Below, one piece after another: positions 38,051-49,911 of a DNA stretch of 64,000 nt. The notes under the pieces are model-generated. The model saw nothing but the letters and a program-made list of their open reading frames with translations. It was not told the origin of the DNA and searched no databases. How positions within the stretch are numbered: position 1 is the first letter of the stretch; every line of letters begins with the position of its first letter. The stretch is from Nymphaea colorata (taxonomy: Eukaryota > Streptophyta > Magnoliopsida > Nymphaeales > Nymphaeaceae), in the NCBI RefSeq assembly GCF_008831285.2, contig NC_045144.1, positions 23,823,716 through 23,887,715 of the forward strand, given 5' to 3'. A program made the translations under genes and the position numbers.

Positions 38051-40059
38051 AGTACATGAATGAAACTTAGGCTGGCTGACTCAAACTCAGTGAAATAAAA
38101 CTTTCTCTCCATTAAGGTATACTTGTTTTGGCTTGGTTGAGCTAAAGATCATAGTTTCAGAAGCTGATCTGAGCTTTAGGGGAGTTGGCATTAGACTAAA
38201 ATCACTCTGGTGTAACTCTAGCTACTCTTGGGTTCATGTAAAATTGAAAAATCGCTTAATTGCTCAAATGTTAAGTGTTTTTTAGAAATTTTGGAGAAAA
38301 TTCCTACTTTCTGGGTGTAATGCTAGGATGGAGACGCAAAAAGTTATAGTTTGGCCAACCTAGGTGGTCTGGGTCTAGGTGTTCAATGTTGGTGTGAAAA
38401 GCGCTTGTTTGACTCAAAAATGACCTTGTTCTTGAAAATTAGTCATTGAAAATCTATTTAGAGATCTGATGATGAAGGGCAAAATAGTCATTTGGAATTG
38501 TAAAAATTTTGGGTGTTCACAAACACCCCTCTTTGCTACTGAGCTGAGAACCGTGCCTAGTGGCAAAGATCGAACACCCATCTTGAAAATGACACTATTT
38601 TTTAAACCAGAGTTTCAAAAAGAAAAATCTAGTTTGAAATTATATATAAAAAAATGCCCTGGTGTCAATACTGGCGTGATGCTTGTGAAAATGCTTGAAA
38701 ATTCTTGTGGAATATATTCATTGGAGTACTTGTTTGCATGTGTGCACTGTAGCATAAAAATCCTTGTAAAATTTGAGTGCTCATGAAAATGCTTGTAGAA
38801 TTCATACAACACATGTTCTTGTGTGCTTGTTTGCACCAGAACATGAAATTCTCACCTGAGTGCTTGTGAAATGCTTGTAAAATTCATGCAATGAAATGCA
38901 TGTTCTGGTATGCTTGTTTGTGCTGAAGCATGACAATCTCATGTGAATGATTGTGAAATACTTGTGGACTTGTAAAAGTGCTTATCAACTTTGATAAAAT
39001 TCTTTTGCTTGTATATCTTCTATCTTGTATGAACTTGCATGATTTTGTTTTTTGTAGAATCAAAAACTTTCCAACCAATGTTATGAAATTCATCTAAAAC
39101 AATTGTTCTTTCATTTCCAAATGATAAGGAAAGGAAGAGTTGCTCTCTGTGTCATATGTTTCTTAGTGCAGGATTTGTCACTATTCTGACTTTTATTCAT
39201 TAGAGAATTCTTGGACATGGTCTCCCTTGGCATTTCAGAAAGGCATTTCACTCATTTTGTTCTTAAATTGGCCATTTGTTGTTCTTTTACTCTTCTCTTG
39301 TTTTCTTGATATTTTGGGTTGACCTTCATCCATAAGGGAAACACCTTACTACCCCACAGGCTACTACAAGGCTCGATCGCTTTGATGGCTAGGTAGCTTT
39401 ATCATGTGCAATGTCATGTCTATTGGGCTTTCTACTGAACCCTTGTAACAAGTCTTGGGTCGACATCTCCTAGACCAGTTGGCCTTAGGGTACTAGTGTA
39501 GAACGAGCCTCAAACTTACTTGGTTGAGTCCAAAAGGCTTTAGAAGACTTAAATAGACAAACATTCATCGATCACATAACTCATAGGATAGACTCAAATC
39601 ATCTTTACTCTTGAGTACTGATATGACTACATTTTCCCTTAGCTTATCTTTCAGCACTTATTTTCATTCATTTTTTGTTCTTAGTCCTGATTTGGTTGTG
39701 TCAATTTGATCTTTTGTTTTCTTATTAATTTTTGGTAAGCAATTGTTTTACTAAATGAGTCAAAGCCAATGACATTTCCTAGACTTTCATTCCCTCTATT
39801 TCTTTGAGCTCTTCTCATGACTTATGATGTTGTCCTCTTAAAACTCGTCCCTCAACGACCATCAAACTAACTGAATTTTTTTTTGTCCATGTAGAAAAAC
39901 TGATATCATTAAGTGCTTGCAAGATGCTTTATGATAACTTGTAAGGAGTGTTTCATCATACTATAAATGTCTATGATACTTCTACATGCCAAGGCATGAA
40001 AATGTGCACTGAAGTGTTAAAATATGTACTAAAGTGTGAAATCTTACATTAAAGTGCAA

Positions 40060-40360
40060 GTTTTTTTTTCTTGTGGGTCCCACACAGATATGGGTGCTTG
40101 TGGGTCTTGTATAAATATGAGTGATTGTGGGTCCCGTACAAATATGGGTGCTTTAGGGTTTCATATATGTATGAGTGCTTGTGCTTGTGGGTCTTGTATA
40201 AATATGAGTGATTGTGGGTCCCGTACAAATATGGGTGCATTAGGGTTTCATATATGTATTAGTGCTTGTGGGTTCCGTACAAATACTGGTGTTTGTGGGT
40301 CTCTTATGAATATGAGTGCTTGTGGGTCCTTTATGAACACAAGTGCTTATACAATAGAAA
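40060..40360 (+). repeat. About 30-bp minisatellite with open reading frame
   Basis: Units such as GTGGGTCCCGTACAAATATG repeat about every 27-30 bases, and a higher-order block of 87 bases recurs (for example at 40,101 and 40,188). Because the period is a multiple of three, one frame stays open (40,036-40,368) and encodes a Cys/Gly/Ser/Asn/Met-rich repeat of the CGS..TNMGA type. It is probably not a gene: there is no start context and the surrounding sequence is satellite-like. Confidence 0.85.
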
Positions 40361-40369
40361 ATATTTAAA

Positions 40370-42700
40370 TTTTGTATGTGGCAAAGCATGAAAATGTGGG
40401 CCGAAGTGTGGACATGTGCACCAAAGTGTGGAAATATATGTTCAAGTGTGTGTATTTGTGTGAGCCGAAGCACGAAATCTTATGCAATGGTACATATACT
40501 TGGGGGCTCTAAAGCATGAAATCTTATGCTAAGACACATTTACTTAGTTGCACCAAAGTGCAAAAATCATATAATGGAATCAAAACTTTGAAGACTTATG
40601 CAGATTAGTACCTTTACTTGGGTGCGTCAAAGCACGAAATCTTATGTCAATGCTCGTTTACTTGAAGGTGTTGAAGGATGAAATCTTACAGCAAAGCGTG
40701 TTTACTTGTATGTACTAAAGCACAAAAATCTTACACCAAAACATGAGACTTGTGTGCATTAAAGCACAAAAATTTATGGATTGGTATGTTTATTTGGGGG
40801 ACATCGTGGAATCTTATGCCAAGGCATGTTTACTTAAGGGAACCAAAGCATGAAAGCTTATACTAGAATATGAAATTTTGTAAACTTTTGTCAACTGATA
40901 CGTTTCTTTCGGTGCATTGAAGCGTAAAATTTTATGCCAAGACACATTTATTTGGGGTCGTTGAATTGTGAAATCTTATACCAATGCATGTTCTTGTAAA
41001 ACTTGTGTGCCCTGAGGCATAAAAAATTGGCTAAAGCACATAATCATTTTGAAAACTTGTAAAACTTTGGCTGTATCAAAATGCAAAACCACATACGAAA
41101 GCATAAAATTTATGGTAATTTGGGTGAACCAAAGTGTAAGATTGAAAACTTGTTCGCACTTGTATGTGAATAAAAAACTTGCCTACATTGATGTACAAAC
41201 CTGAAAATTTGCATGTGTTTGAAAAGGTTGTGCACTAATGTGCAAATTTCGATAAACTCATATGCACTAAAGTGTGAAATTTTAAAAACTTTTATGCACT
41301 AAAGCGCGAAAATGTTGTGCCGAGACAAAATTACTTGTGAAATTTATTTGCACTGAAGTGCACAATCATGTGAAAAACTACAAAAGTTGTATGGAAATGA
41401 GAAAACTTGTGTGCAATTGAAAACATATATATGATTTAAAAATTTGAGGCATTAAAATGTGAATTTCATAAATTTGTATGCATTGAAGTGCAAAATTAAA
41501 AAACTTGTGTGCACTAGGGTTCAGGTATTGAAAAAATTGTGTACACCAGAGTGGGATATTGGAAAAACTTGTGTGATTGAAAAAAATTGTGCACACCAAG
41601 GTGCGAGATTGGGAAAGCTTGTGAGATTTGAAAACCTATGTGCACTAAGGCATGAAATATCAAAAACTTGTGAAATTTGAAAACCCATGTGCACTAAGGT
41701 GGTGACCTTTGGAAAACTTGTGAAATTCGAAAGCCTACTTGCAATAATGTGTGAAGTTTTTGAAAAGAAACTTGTGAAATTGAAAAACTTGTGCCCACCA
41801 AAGTGTGAAACTTTGAAAAACATGTGAAATTGAAAAACTTGTATGCACCAAGGTGTAAGATTTAGAACAACTTGTGAATTTTGAAAACCGACGTGCACCA
41901 AGATGTAAAAAAATTGATAAACTTGTGAAATGGAAAAACCTACGTAGAATGTGCAAGATTTGACAAACTTCCGAAATTTGAAGACCTGTACGCACAAAGG
42001 TGTAAGACTTCGAGAACTTGTGAAATTTGAAAGCATGTGTACACCAAGGTGCCAGATTTGAAAAACTTGTGTGCACTAACCTTTGAAAACTTATAAAATA
42101 GAAAAACTTGTGAAAACATGAATGCTCCAAAGTGAGAGTTTTGAAAAACTTGTATGTGATTAGTAAACTTGTGCACTTGGATATGCAAAATTGGAAATCG
42201 GAAGACCTATACAGACCATAGCATCAAATTTGAAGACCCTTTGTGGACCAAAGTGTAAAAGTTTGTAAAACAGTGTGCACCAAAGTGTGATCTTTGGAAA
42301 ACCTGTAAAATTGAAAAATGGATATGCAGTATGTGAAATTTTGGAAAACTTGTGGAATTGAAAAATTTGTGTGCACCAATGTGCAAAATTTTGAAAACTT
42401 ATGAAATTGGAGAATCTGTGCACACCCAAGTGCGAGATTGGAAAGCTTGTGTGAATTTTTGAAAACTTGCATGGATCATGATGCAAAATTTGAAAAACTT
42501 TCGGGCACCAAAATGCAAGATTGAAAAATTTGTGAGCATTGAAATGTGGAATTCAAAACTTGTGTTCATGGGTGTGCAAAATTGGGAAAGCCATAAATGC
42601 TTGAAAACTTAAGTCTTTTGACAAAACTTAAAAAATTGGTAGGCACTTGGATGTGGAAACTTGTGAACTGATTGCTCCTAGATTTTGAAAACTTTGAAAT
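40370..42700. repeat. Degenerate satellite-like array
   Basis: Phrases of the type GCACCAAAGTGTGAAAT and TTGAAAAACTTGTG recur throughout at about 45-65-base spacing, with drift from about 40,380 (GAAATCTTATGC variants) to 42,700. The - strand has few stops, producing several overlapping long shadows such as 41,521-42,036 with repeated FxNFTSF-like phrases. These shadows reflect the repeat composition, not protein coding. Confidence 0.85.
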
Positions 42701-44078
42701 TTTCTTATTGAAAACCTTTTGTGGTTATTTCCTTGTAAATTGTAATCTCATATAGAAAAGATCCCCCAGTATGAAGGGCAGAAAGGGAATGCATGGATAG
42801 ATAAAGAAGAGTATCCTGGCCATCAGGAAGTATATCACATGGAAGAATACCAAGACACTTAAACATGAAAGGGAGAAAAATGACTCAAAGAAAAAAACTT
42901 GAGAAAGAGACCCCAATCATCTCCACATGGCATGAGAGAGAATAAGAAATGAAATGATAAGAATCTTGCTTTGAAATTCTGATGTTCTACTCATGATTGG
43001 AGAATAGGTTTTGATATCTAGGACACTTCTTAGAGTAGAATGTACAATATGAAATAGGAACAATGTCTTGATCGTAGTGATTAACAAACTGATGCGGTGA
43101 GAATCAAGACAGACATGTGAATAAATACACCATTGGAGGATGGGCAGACTAAGGTGATGAGACTGTGTTTGTTAGGATCGACCAATAGGAGATTCAAATA
43201 GAATGATAATGTTGACCCTAAAAGGCTTACGAGATCTTAGATGACATTAAAAAAGAAAATTCAAGACGATTTTGACATAGAAAAGCTTTTTTTTTTTTTT
43301 TTGAAAATTCATTCCAGTTTTCTACGAAAATTTAGTGCATACTATTGATGAAATGTAATGCAAAAAGATAAACATGTATCCAAACAAGACACACAAAATG
43401 CTTCAAACAACACCCCCCTAATGACACGGCTCTAGCATGCAAGTGTTTAAAAATAGTTTGGTCACCCAGAACTGAATATTTGAGATTTGAGACCATCAAT
43501 TGTTCCATAGACTAAATAAGCCCATATACTTGGACAACAAATCCAAAGTATGTGGCATAGACTCCTCCAAATGGTTCTAAGGATTTTGGGTCTTCGTTCT
43601 CCTTGATCACTCACCAATATACTAACCTAATGTCTTAGTACGGGTGAGGGAAGGGCCAATACCTGCCTCTAGTAGGTTGGTCCAGCCGTTAAACCACCTT
43701 GAGCTAATGCATACATAGAGTATTATGTGATGTGATAACTAGGACAAATGGGAGAAGAAAATTTGAAACATGCAAACACTTGTGCAAACAGTTAGCTCTA
43801 ATGCAATGGAGCCTAAGATGGGGGTCAAAATCAAAATGAGAAGCAAACATTGTTTTCAAACAACTCCTAAATTAATAGGGATAATGTGTAACCCTTTATA
43901 TGAGTGAACATGAAAAATCTCTTTCAAGTCTAAGTCCTAATCCACATTAGAAATATATGTATACATCAAATGAGGGTACCTAAGTGGCTCTAAGGGTTGA
44001 ATAACATCTAAAACATAGAAAAATGGAACATCCTTGTCTAGTCAAGATAGTGACAGGTCCCATTTGGTCACCCCTTTT

Positions 44079-45472
44079 GTTTACATGTAAATTCTTTTTA
44101 TCATATCTTACATGCAGACTGTAATAAATGAGACTTGTTTACTTGTATTCGCCTTTGTTTCCTTGTGAGGGATTCTGAGAGAAGGGACTGACCTGTTAGT
44201 ACAAGGTTTGACAAGGACTAGACTAAAATGTTTTGTTTTATAAGTCTAAATGTTGTCCGAAACCTAAGAAAGCAAACGTGCCCTAATTTTGAAACCATGC
44301 ATGTTATAAAGTCTAAGTAGATCTTAAAAATGGACTGATGAGCAAGAAAAAATTAATCTGAAGTATGTTCATGTTTGGATAATCATACATCAATGCAAAT
44401 TGAGATCTTAAATCTAAAACGATGCATGCATAACTAAGTCATGTAGACCTAGAGTCCGATCTCTACTAGGAGTCGGACGTAGGACATGGACCAAGCAGGA
44501 AGATCTGAATCTGAAAAAATTGAGATCAAGATTTGAGAGATTCTTTTTCTAAATTAAAATGGGAGAAGTCATGAAGATACAAAATATCATACCGTATTTG
44601 GGAAATTCAGGATCCAAAATCTGAGATTAAATCGTGGTTCAATATCTAGGATCTAATATTTGACATCCAAAGTCTGAGACATAAAATCCATAGTCCAATG
44701 CTTAAGATATGAAATCTGATATCAAAAATGTAGAAAGTTAAATTCAAAATCCAAGGTCTATAATCTGAGATCTGAAATCTAACGTCAATAACATAAGGTT
44801 CAAGATCCAAAAATTCAAACCATGATCTAAAGTTTATGTTTTGAGATTTGTATGCAAAATCTGATTCAAAATTCAAAGTTTAAAATCCAAGATCTAAAAT
44901 CTAAGATGTGAGATCCATAATCCAAGATCCAAATTCTAATACTTGGGATCCAAAATCTCATACATGAAATCCAAATCTAAGTAGGTAGGCTCAGGTTTTT
45001 GTCATGGTTTGGATCAAGATGAAGTTTATGATTTGAACCCAACACTTTGAATTGCAATTCAAGATCCAAATAAGCTACGAGTAAGCTCGTCAAAATAACT
45101 GGGTTCAGTATTGCCTACACTGGCATTGAACCTACTTTGGATGGGTTTGAGTAAAAATGTGTTTGGCTTTAGTCAATCTATGTTTTGTATGATATATATT
45201 TCATTCAATTCATAAGAATGAGTATTTAAAAAAGTTTGACTAGATTGGGCTTTGGGACTAGGTTTATAAGTAGTAGGCTCTAAGATCAGTCTAAGCTAAG
45301 TCTTAGAGAACTAAGCTAAGATTGGACTCCACTACATGGTATAGGGTTTTAAAATCATTTAGAAAGGCTTATTTCTGAAAATATTTTGGAAAACTATGAT
45401 TTTGAAATGGCTCTTGATGAGGACCAAACTAAATTCAGATTTTTACATACATGTGCTAATGCACATAGGGTA
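44079..45472 (+). repeat. Direct repeat copy B, first part
   Basis: This part corresponds to 33,893-35,315 of copy A, with the same landmarks (ACATGC...AATAAATGA near 44,110, the AATCCAAAATCT patch at 44,600-44,980, and GCTAATGCACA at 45,455). It is interrupted by the hAT element, whose left 8-bp target duplication is ATAGGGTA at 45,465-45,472. Confidence 0.85.
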
Positions 45473-45560
45473 CTATGTCACCAAGGTGCGGGGTGCAGGT
45501 GCCGGTGCGGCACATTTCAAAAAATTTAGGTGCGGCAGTGCAGTGAGAGTATTTACTATT
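45473..45560. repeat. Left hAT terminus with subterminal GGTGCGG motifs
   Basis: After the 19-base inverted repeat come GGTGCAGGTGCCGGTGCGG and GGTGCGGCAG. The same GGTGCGG/CCGCACC word recurs at the right end (49,720-49,900). Repeated short words near the ends are typical transposase contact sites of hAT elements. Confidence 0.8.
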
Positions 45561-46029
45561 ATTTTTATTATTAATGTATTGTAATAATAATAATATGTAT
45601 ATAATATATATGACAAAAAATTGTCATAAACCACAAAATCATTAAATAACAACATCAAAACTGCAATTTGCTAATCATGATATCAATATCATTATCAATC
45701 ATCAGACTTCAGTTCAACACTCAACAAGAAATATATTCTAGTTTTGAGTTCACAAAATCGCAGTTCATACAGTCATACTTCATAATTCATACATTAATAT
45801 ATATTACCTCTATTGTCAAAGTTGCGTTTCACTTCCATTTCCACCAATATCTTGATTTTCTTTAATGCTTTCAATGATATCATCATCATCGAATGCCTCA
45901 GAAGGAATAACAGGATCAGAAAAATCCATGTTAGCAGTATGTAAATTGTGTTCTTCATCGATCAAATTCATCTAGATTTACATCCCAATATTGAGATGAT
46001 CCACAACTACATTTTATTAAAGATGAAAG

Positions 46030-48073
46030 TTAAACAATAAAAAATATTGACCATAAAAATATAAGAAATCTAACACAACATAAGAAATTGAGCAAAGCAA
46101 AACAACATAATAAAAAATACCTATATTCTTTTTCTTTCCTTGAAAGAAGACGTAAATTAGAATGCACATAAACCAAGTCCTCTGCACGTTGGCTAGTAAG
46201 CTTGTTCCTTTTAATGCTGTGTATATGACCATATATATTCCAATTTCTTTCAGAACACGATGATGTAACAGGTTGTGATAGTAACCTCAAAGCAAGTTTA
46301 TGAAACACGGGCATTTCTAATCCATAAGATGCCCACTAATCAAAAGGACTGACGTCATCATCTTCTATTGTTGTTGCTACGCCTTCTAAACTAAAATTTC
46401 CTAAAAAAAACTTGTTATATTTATAAATTGCTTGTTTTCTGGTATAAGAATCTGTAAAAAGTATGTCCATACATGACATTCTTTGAGTGTTTAACTCATT
46501 ATCTAGATTTGGAGTAACACGTTCAAGAGCTCCTTCAATCCATTTTTTAGAGTAATATTTCGGATTTAAAGAATATGTCATGCAATGCAAGGGAGTATTG
46601 CTTTTATCTCATTTTTCAACTAATATTGTACTTATGTGATCAAAGAACTCTGAATTATCAAGTACAATGTCCTTTTGTTCTTTCTTGAAAACTATATAAT
46701 GAATTTGTTCAATCATATCTTCCCACATTGCATAAACATTATGAAGCATAGGTTCATCTTTATTAACAACTCTCAACATGCACCAAATTGGCTTTGTGAA
46801 ATCCAAAAAATATGCAATTTTATCTCACCATTTGTTTCAACAATAAGGCTTATAATACTTTGAGTTTTAGCCTCATCTTCAACCCGATAGAAGCTCCACT
46901 CTCTACTAAACACCATCTGAATAAGTGCATCTCGCACTCTTTGAATTCTTTCAACATGACAATTATTGAAGCAAATCTTGTCTCTGCAACCTTTAACAAT
47001 CTCAAATCAGAATAACTACTAAAAAGAAACAATGCATGTTGGTGATTGACGATGAAAATTATAATATTGCTTGCATCTTTGTCAATCTCTTGAATCCATG
47101 AGAATAGATCATGTCCCTTGGGATCTACATCTTCACTTGGAGGATTGCATATGTCCTTTAATGCTAAATTCAAAGTGTATGCAACACATGGAGTCCAAAA
47201 AATATGTGGAAAATATACATCAAACTAAGTCCAGCACTTTTGCATACAACAGCATTGTCTGTAATGAGCTGCACCACTTTATCAGGACCAACCTCCTTAA
47301 TGGTTTCTACAAATAATTGCTTCAAATATCTAGCATCATTATATTCTCCAGATGCATCAACTGCATTCAAAAATATTGGTTCATCACGTGCAATGATAAT
47401 GAAATTAATTAGTGGATGTCTTTGAACATCAGTCTACCCATGAGAAAAAAATTGGTACCCTAGTTGTGTTCCATAACTTTTTTCTTTCTAAACTTTGTTT
47501 AACCTTGTTTTTTTCATTTTGAAGAAGTGATGTACGCAACCTTTCTAAACAAGAAGGTATATATCCTGATAATTTGCTATTTGCAAGTATAGTACAAGCC
47601 TTCTTCCAATATGGATTTCTAACTACATTGAAAGGAATGCAGCTAGAATAGAAAAACTTAGCAATCACTTTATCTATTTCTGCCCTTCTGCAAGAATCAA
47701 AACATGTCTCTATAGTCTTTCTTTTTCTATCAGAACACTTAGGATTTATCACAATAATACTTGTTTTCTTCTTGTTGTGGATTGCATCAACACGATCTTG
47801 CAACCTCTTGAACTCTCGAGCTTTTTCTGTTGAAATTTTTTTACATCCTCGAATTCCATAACCTGACAATTTCAACGAATGTGCCTTCATTCTTGTGTAA
47901 GATCCTACAAATGTTGTTTCACAATATTTGCATACAAAATACACATTTCCACCACCACTGCCTACATCTTTAGTGACCGCTTTCATTTCTTTCCATAGTG
48001 GTTGTTCTTCATATGGATATGCTTCACCAAGTACTGTAGAAGACTTTGAAACATCACCTTCATCCACATTCAC
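46030..48073 (-). pseudogene. hAT transposase remnant (BED finger, DUF659, dimerisation domain)
   Basis: The first frame (48,073-47,429, 214 residues) carries a BED-type zinc finger, C48-x2-C51-x13-H65 with a further Cys at 77, which would bind the element ends. Next, in shifted frames, come TDVQRHPLINF and VQLITDNAVVCKSAG (DUF659 region, 47,425-47,220), then IFWTPCVAYTLNLALKDIC (near 47,180). The C-terminal dimerisation segment LALRLLSQPVTSSCSERNW is near 46,290-46,220. Breaks: a frameshift in a T-run near 47,447, another near 47,215, and in-frame stops near 47,435, 46,828, 46,610 and 46,334. Most of these stops stand where the family normally has Trp. Domain order and spacing otherwise match an autonomous hAT transposase, so this is a full-length but dead gene. 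Confidence 0.88.
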
Positions 48074-48479
48074 ACTAGATGAAGAACCTATTGCAGGAGA
48101 ATCTGAAACAACTTCTTTTCCTTCCTTCTGTTTGCCATCTTTTATGGTTTATCACGTTATCTAGTGTTGACCAGCTCTTGCACTGTTGCACAGATAGAAC
48201 ACTGAAAAATGAGCTTTAATTTTAAAAGTATCTATGGATATGAAACAATAATTGAAATAATTCAAGTGACATTTAGATTGAATAAATGACAAGAGGTTAG
48301 CAAGTGAGAAAATCAAGGAACCAAATCTTAACATTAAGCACCAATCAAGCATAAGGAGAGCTAGCATTTTGATCAACCAAGGCACAAGAAAAAAAAAATA
48401 GAACAACAAAGAGAGAATCATGATATAATCTTGACAAAGAATAGAATATAAATTATGAAGCATATATCCAGGCTTTGAT

Positions 48480-49195
48480 GAAGAAGTCCCAACAGAAGGA
48501 CCTCTGTTGTTCAAGTCGTCCAATATGATGCAAGCAAGTGTAGATAATAAGATAGACTTGGCTGATGGGGACAAAGTGGTGGCATCATCCCATCGTCGAG
48601 AAGGAAGCACCATCACTTTCCCCAATTCAAGAAATAAGTGGCTGACATGAAAGCATAGTGACTTCATCATATCATAGCACGAGCTATAAAAGGACCTCAG
48701 TTGTTCACCCTCTGATTTACTTGTGGAGGCACCATCTGAAGAAATTGGGACCTGCAATTGGTTCTGATTTGAACCAATACCCATGTTTGACTGAGAATCT
48801 ATATTCTATACCCAACCTACACTAGATGCCTGAAGGCTGAAGCACGACTAACATCATTGTAAAGGCTCACAAAGTCCAAAAATTGTGATTCTACTCCAAA
48901 AACAGACAATCTACGCCTCAACAATGGATCAAGAAATTGGCAAAAGCTACTTAATTTCTATTCTCCACTATCATGTGCATTCTGGTCAGATTTCTGGGGC
49001 TGAACAAAAGAGCAGGCACCACCATCTGATATAACTATAAGGGATAAGAACTTTGGAATCTTCAAGGGCAGATATTTTCCATAGAACATCTCTATGCAAC
49101 TGTCCCATATCTTCTAGAACATCTTTGCTATCATTCCCAAACTCATTAAGTAATGCACTCATGGGGTATGAAACTTGCAAAGAAGGAGAAAGCAA
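48480..49195 (-). pseudogene. Captured fragment of a UPL1/UPL2-like HECT E3 ubiquitin ligase gene
   Basis: In the hAT, upstream of the transposase, the - strand encodes stretches matching the long N-terminal half of plant UPL1/UPL2 proteins, not the catalytic HECT domain. In order: YPMSALLNEFGNDSKDVLED and LHRDVLWKISALED (49,170-49,060), FLDPLLRRRLS and VESQFLDFVSLYND (48,940-48,860), GSNQNQLQ (near 48,770), then FYSSCYDMMKSLCFHVSHLF and LGKVMVLPSRRWDD (48,690-48,595), ending near 48,520. In the host this very large cytosolic/nuclear ligase tags proteins with ubiquitin. Here the fragment has stops (for example near 48,973 and 48,826) and frame changes. The order is collinear with the host protein, so one genomic piece was taken. 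The identification rests on recalled family sequence; the exact paralogue is unknown. Confidence 0.8.
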
Positions 49196-49199
49196 TCAA

Positions 49200-49718
49200 G
49201 CATGCTATTTTCGCCAATATAAGAATTAAGAAGTAGAGACAAGCATTTATATGATGCTAACCTATTCTACCCTGTAACATTAAACTACACTGCAACTCTG
49301 CAAGTCTGCAATAGCTAATACGGTAATACGATGTCCTAAGAACAAGGTCACAGACTCACAAGAGCTCAATAGAAACATTTCACAGATATAGAAGGGAACG
49401 ATGGTGACAACATCGCTGGAGAAAACGAGAGAAAATAGGGACACAGATGGCTGGAGAAAACGAAATACCTGGATGCCACCGGAAGAGATGATCGCAGCCA
49501 ATGCCGGTCGCCGGACAGAGAGGAAGTTATTGCCGGCTGCCGGACAGGGAGGAAGCTACCGCCAGTGGAAGGGATCGCAGCAGAGAGAGAGAACGAAGAA
49601 GGCGTTAGCAAATAGCAAAGGGGAAAAAAAAGTCGTGCCCGATTAATTTTGTTCATTTGTTGAAAATTAAAAAAAAAAACCCTAAAAAAGAGACAAAAAG
49701 GGCCAGACTCATTTTTTA
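49200..49718 (-). promoter_or_regulatory. Probable 5' leader/promoter of the hAT transposase
   Basis: On the - strand this region starts near AGGGTTTTTTTTTTT (49,683), contains a CT-rich run resembling a plant leader, and includes a 40-base near-tandem repeat (GCCGGTCGCCGGACAGAGAG and GCCGGCTGCCGGACAGGGAG, near 49,504 and 49,535). Its position upstream of the transposase suggests the element promoter, but no TATA box is evident. It could also be part of the captured gene's upstream sequence. Confidence 0.4.
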
Positions 49719-49911
49719 CCGCACCCAACTCGCGTTTGACGCGAGTCGGGTGCGAGTCAATAAATGACATTTTTAGTTGGGTGCGTCTGACCGCACCTGA
49801 CTCAGCGTTGACGGTCTTGGGTGCGAATCAGGGTCGTACCCACACCCGAATCCGCACCGCGTCGCGTCGACGCGGGTGCGGCTTCAAATTAGCCGCACCA
49901 TGGTATCATAG
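49719..49911. repeat. Right hAT terminus with GC-rich subterminal motifs
   Basis: Contains CCGCACC at several positions and alternating GCGAGTCGGGTGCGAGTC-type sequence, and ends in CCGCACCATGGTATCATAG. It is far richer in GC than the neighbouring DNA. CG-containing words survive here, for example GTCGCGTCGACGCG. Confidence 0.8.

Larger units (their letters stand above)
33893..38525 (+). repeat. Direct repeat copy A (about 4.6 kb, putative long LTR)
   Basis: This block is repeated in the same orientation at 44,079-52,570 (copy B, interrupted by a hAT insertion). Collinear matches run from the sequence before ACATGCAAAACATAATAAAT (33,930) to TTGTAAAAATTTTGGGTGTTCA (38,500). Visible identity is roughly 80 percent, with indels. 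It contains a patch of degenerate AATCCAAAATCTGAGAT-type units (34,460-34,850) and 161-bp tandem units near 37,540-38,050. No coding sequence was recognised. Ends near TG...TGTTCA fit an LTR. Position 35,308-35,315 (ACAGGGTA) is the empty site matching the hAT insertion in copy B. Confidence 0.8.
38526..44078. mobile_element. Noncoding interior of the A/B element, full of degenerate tandem repeats
   Basis: This 5.5-kb stretch lies between the two direct repeats. It contains no recognisable gag or pol. Three sub-regions show tandem repetition: 38,640-39,060, 40,060-40,360 and 40,370-42,700. The parts at 39,100-40,030 and 42,720-44,078 are simple AT-rich sequence. If A and B are LTRs, the whole unit (33,893-52,570 without the hAT, about 14 kb) resembles a LARD, a large retrotransposon derivative with long LTRs and a noncoding interior. 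No primer-binding site or purine tract of standard form was found at the A/interior or interior/B junctions, which weakens that reading. Confidence 0.5.
45473..49911 (-). mobile_element. hAT transposon inserted in copy B
   Basis: The left end CTATGTCACCAAGGTGCGG and the reversed right end CTATGATACCATGGTGCGG match at 16 of 19 bases. The flanking octamers are ATAGGGTA (45,465-45,472) and ACAGGGTA (49,912-49,919). Copy A shows a single ACAGGGTA at the equivalent site (35,308), so this is a genuine 8-bp target duplication with one later change. GGTGCGG motifs are repeated inside both ends, as expected for hAT subterminal sites. The element is 4,439 bp and reads on the - strand: GC-rich leader, captured UPL-type exon, transposase remnant. 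The transposase is broken, so the copy cannot move itself, though its ends look usable by a related transposase. Confidence 0.93.

Noticed and set aside
40036-40368. Cys-rich repeat protein gene
   Set aside because: The frame is open because the repeat period is a multiple of three; no start context, signal peptide or homologue, and it lies in satellite-like DNA.
41521-42130. Overlapping - strand ORFs (131 and 171 codons) with repeated Phe/Ser/His-rich phrases
   Set aside because: They lie in a degenerate tandem array; all - strand frames are poor in stops there, so the ORFs reflect repeat composition, not a gene.
40060-42700. CRISPR-like array
   Set aside because: The repeats are degenerate and contiguous without unique equal-length spacers, and the DNA is plant nuclear.
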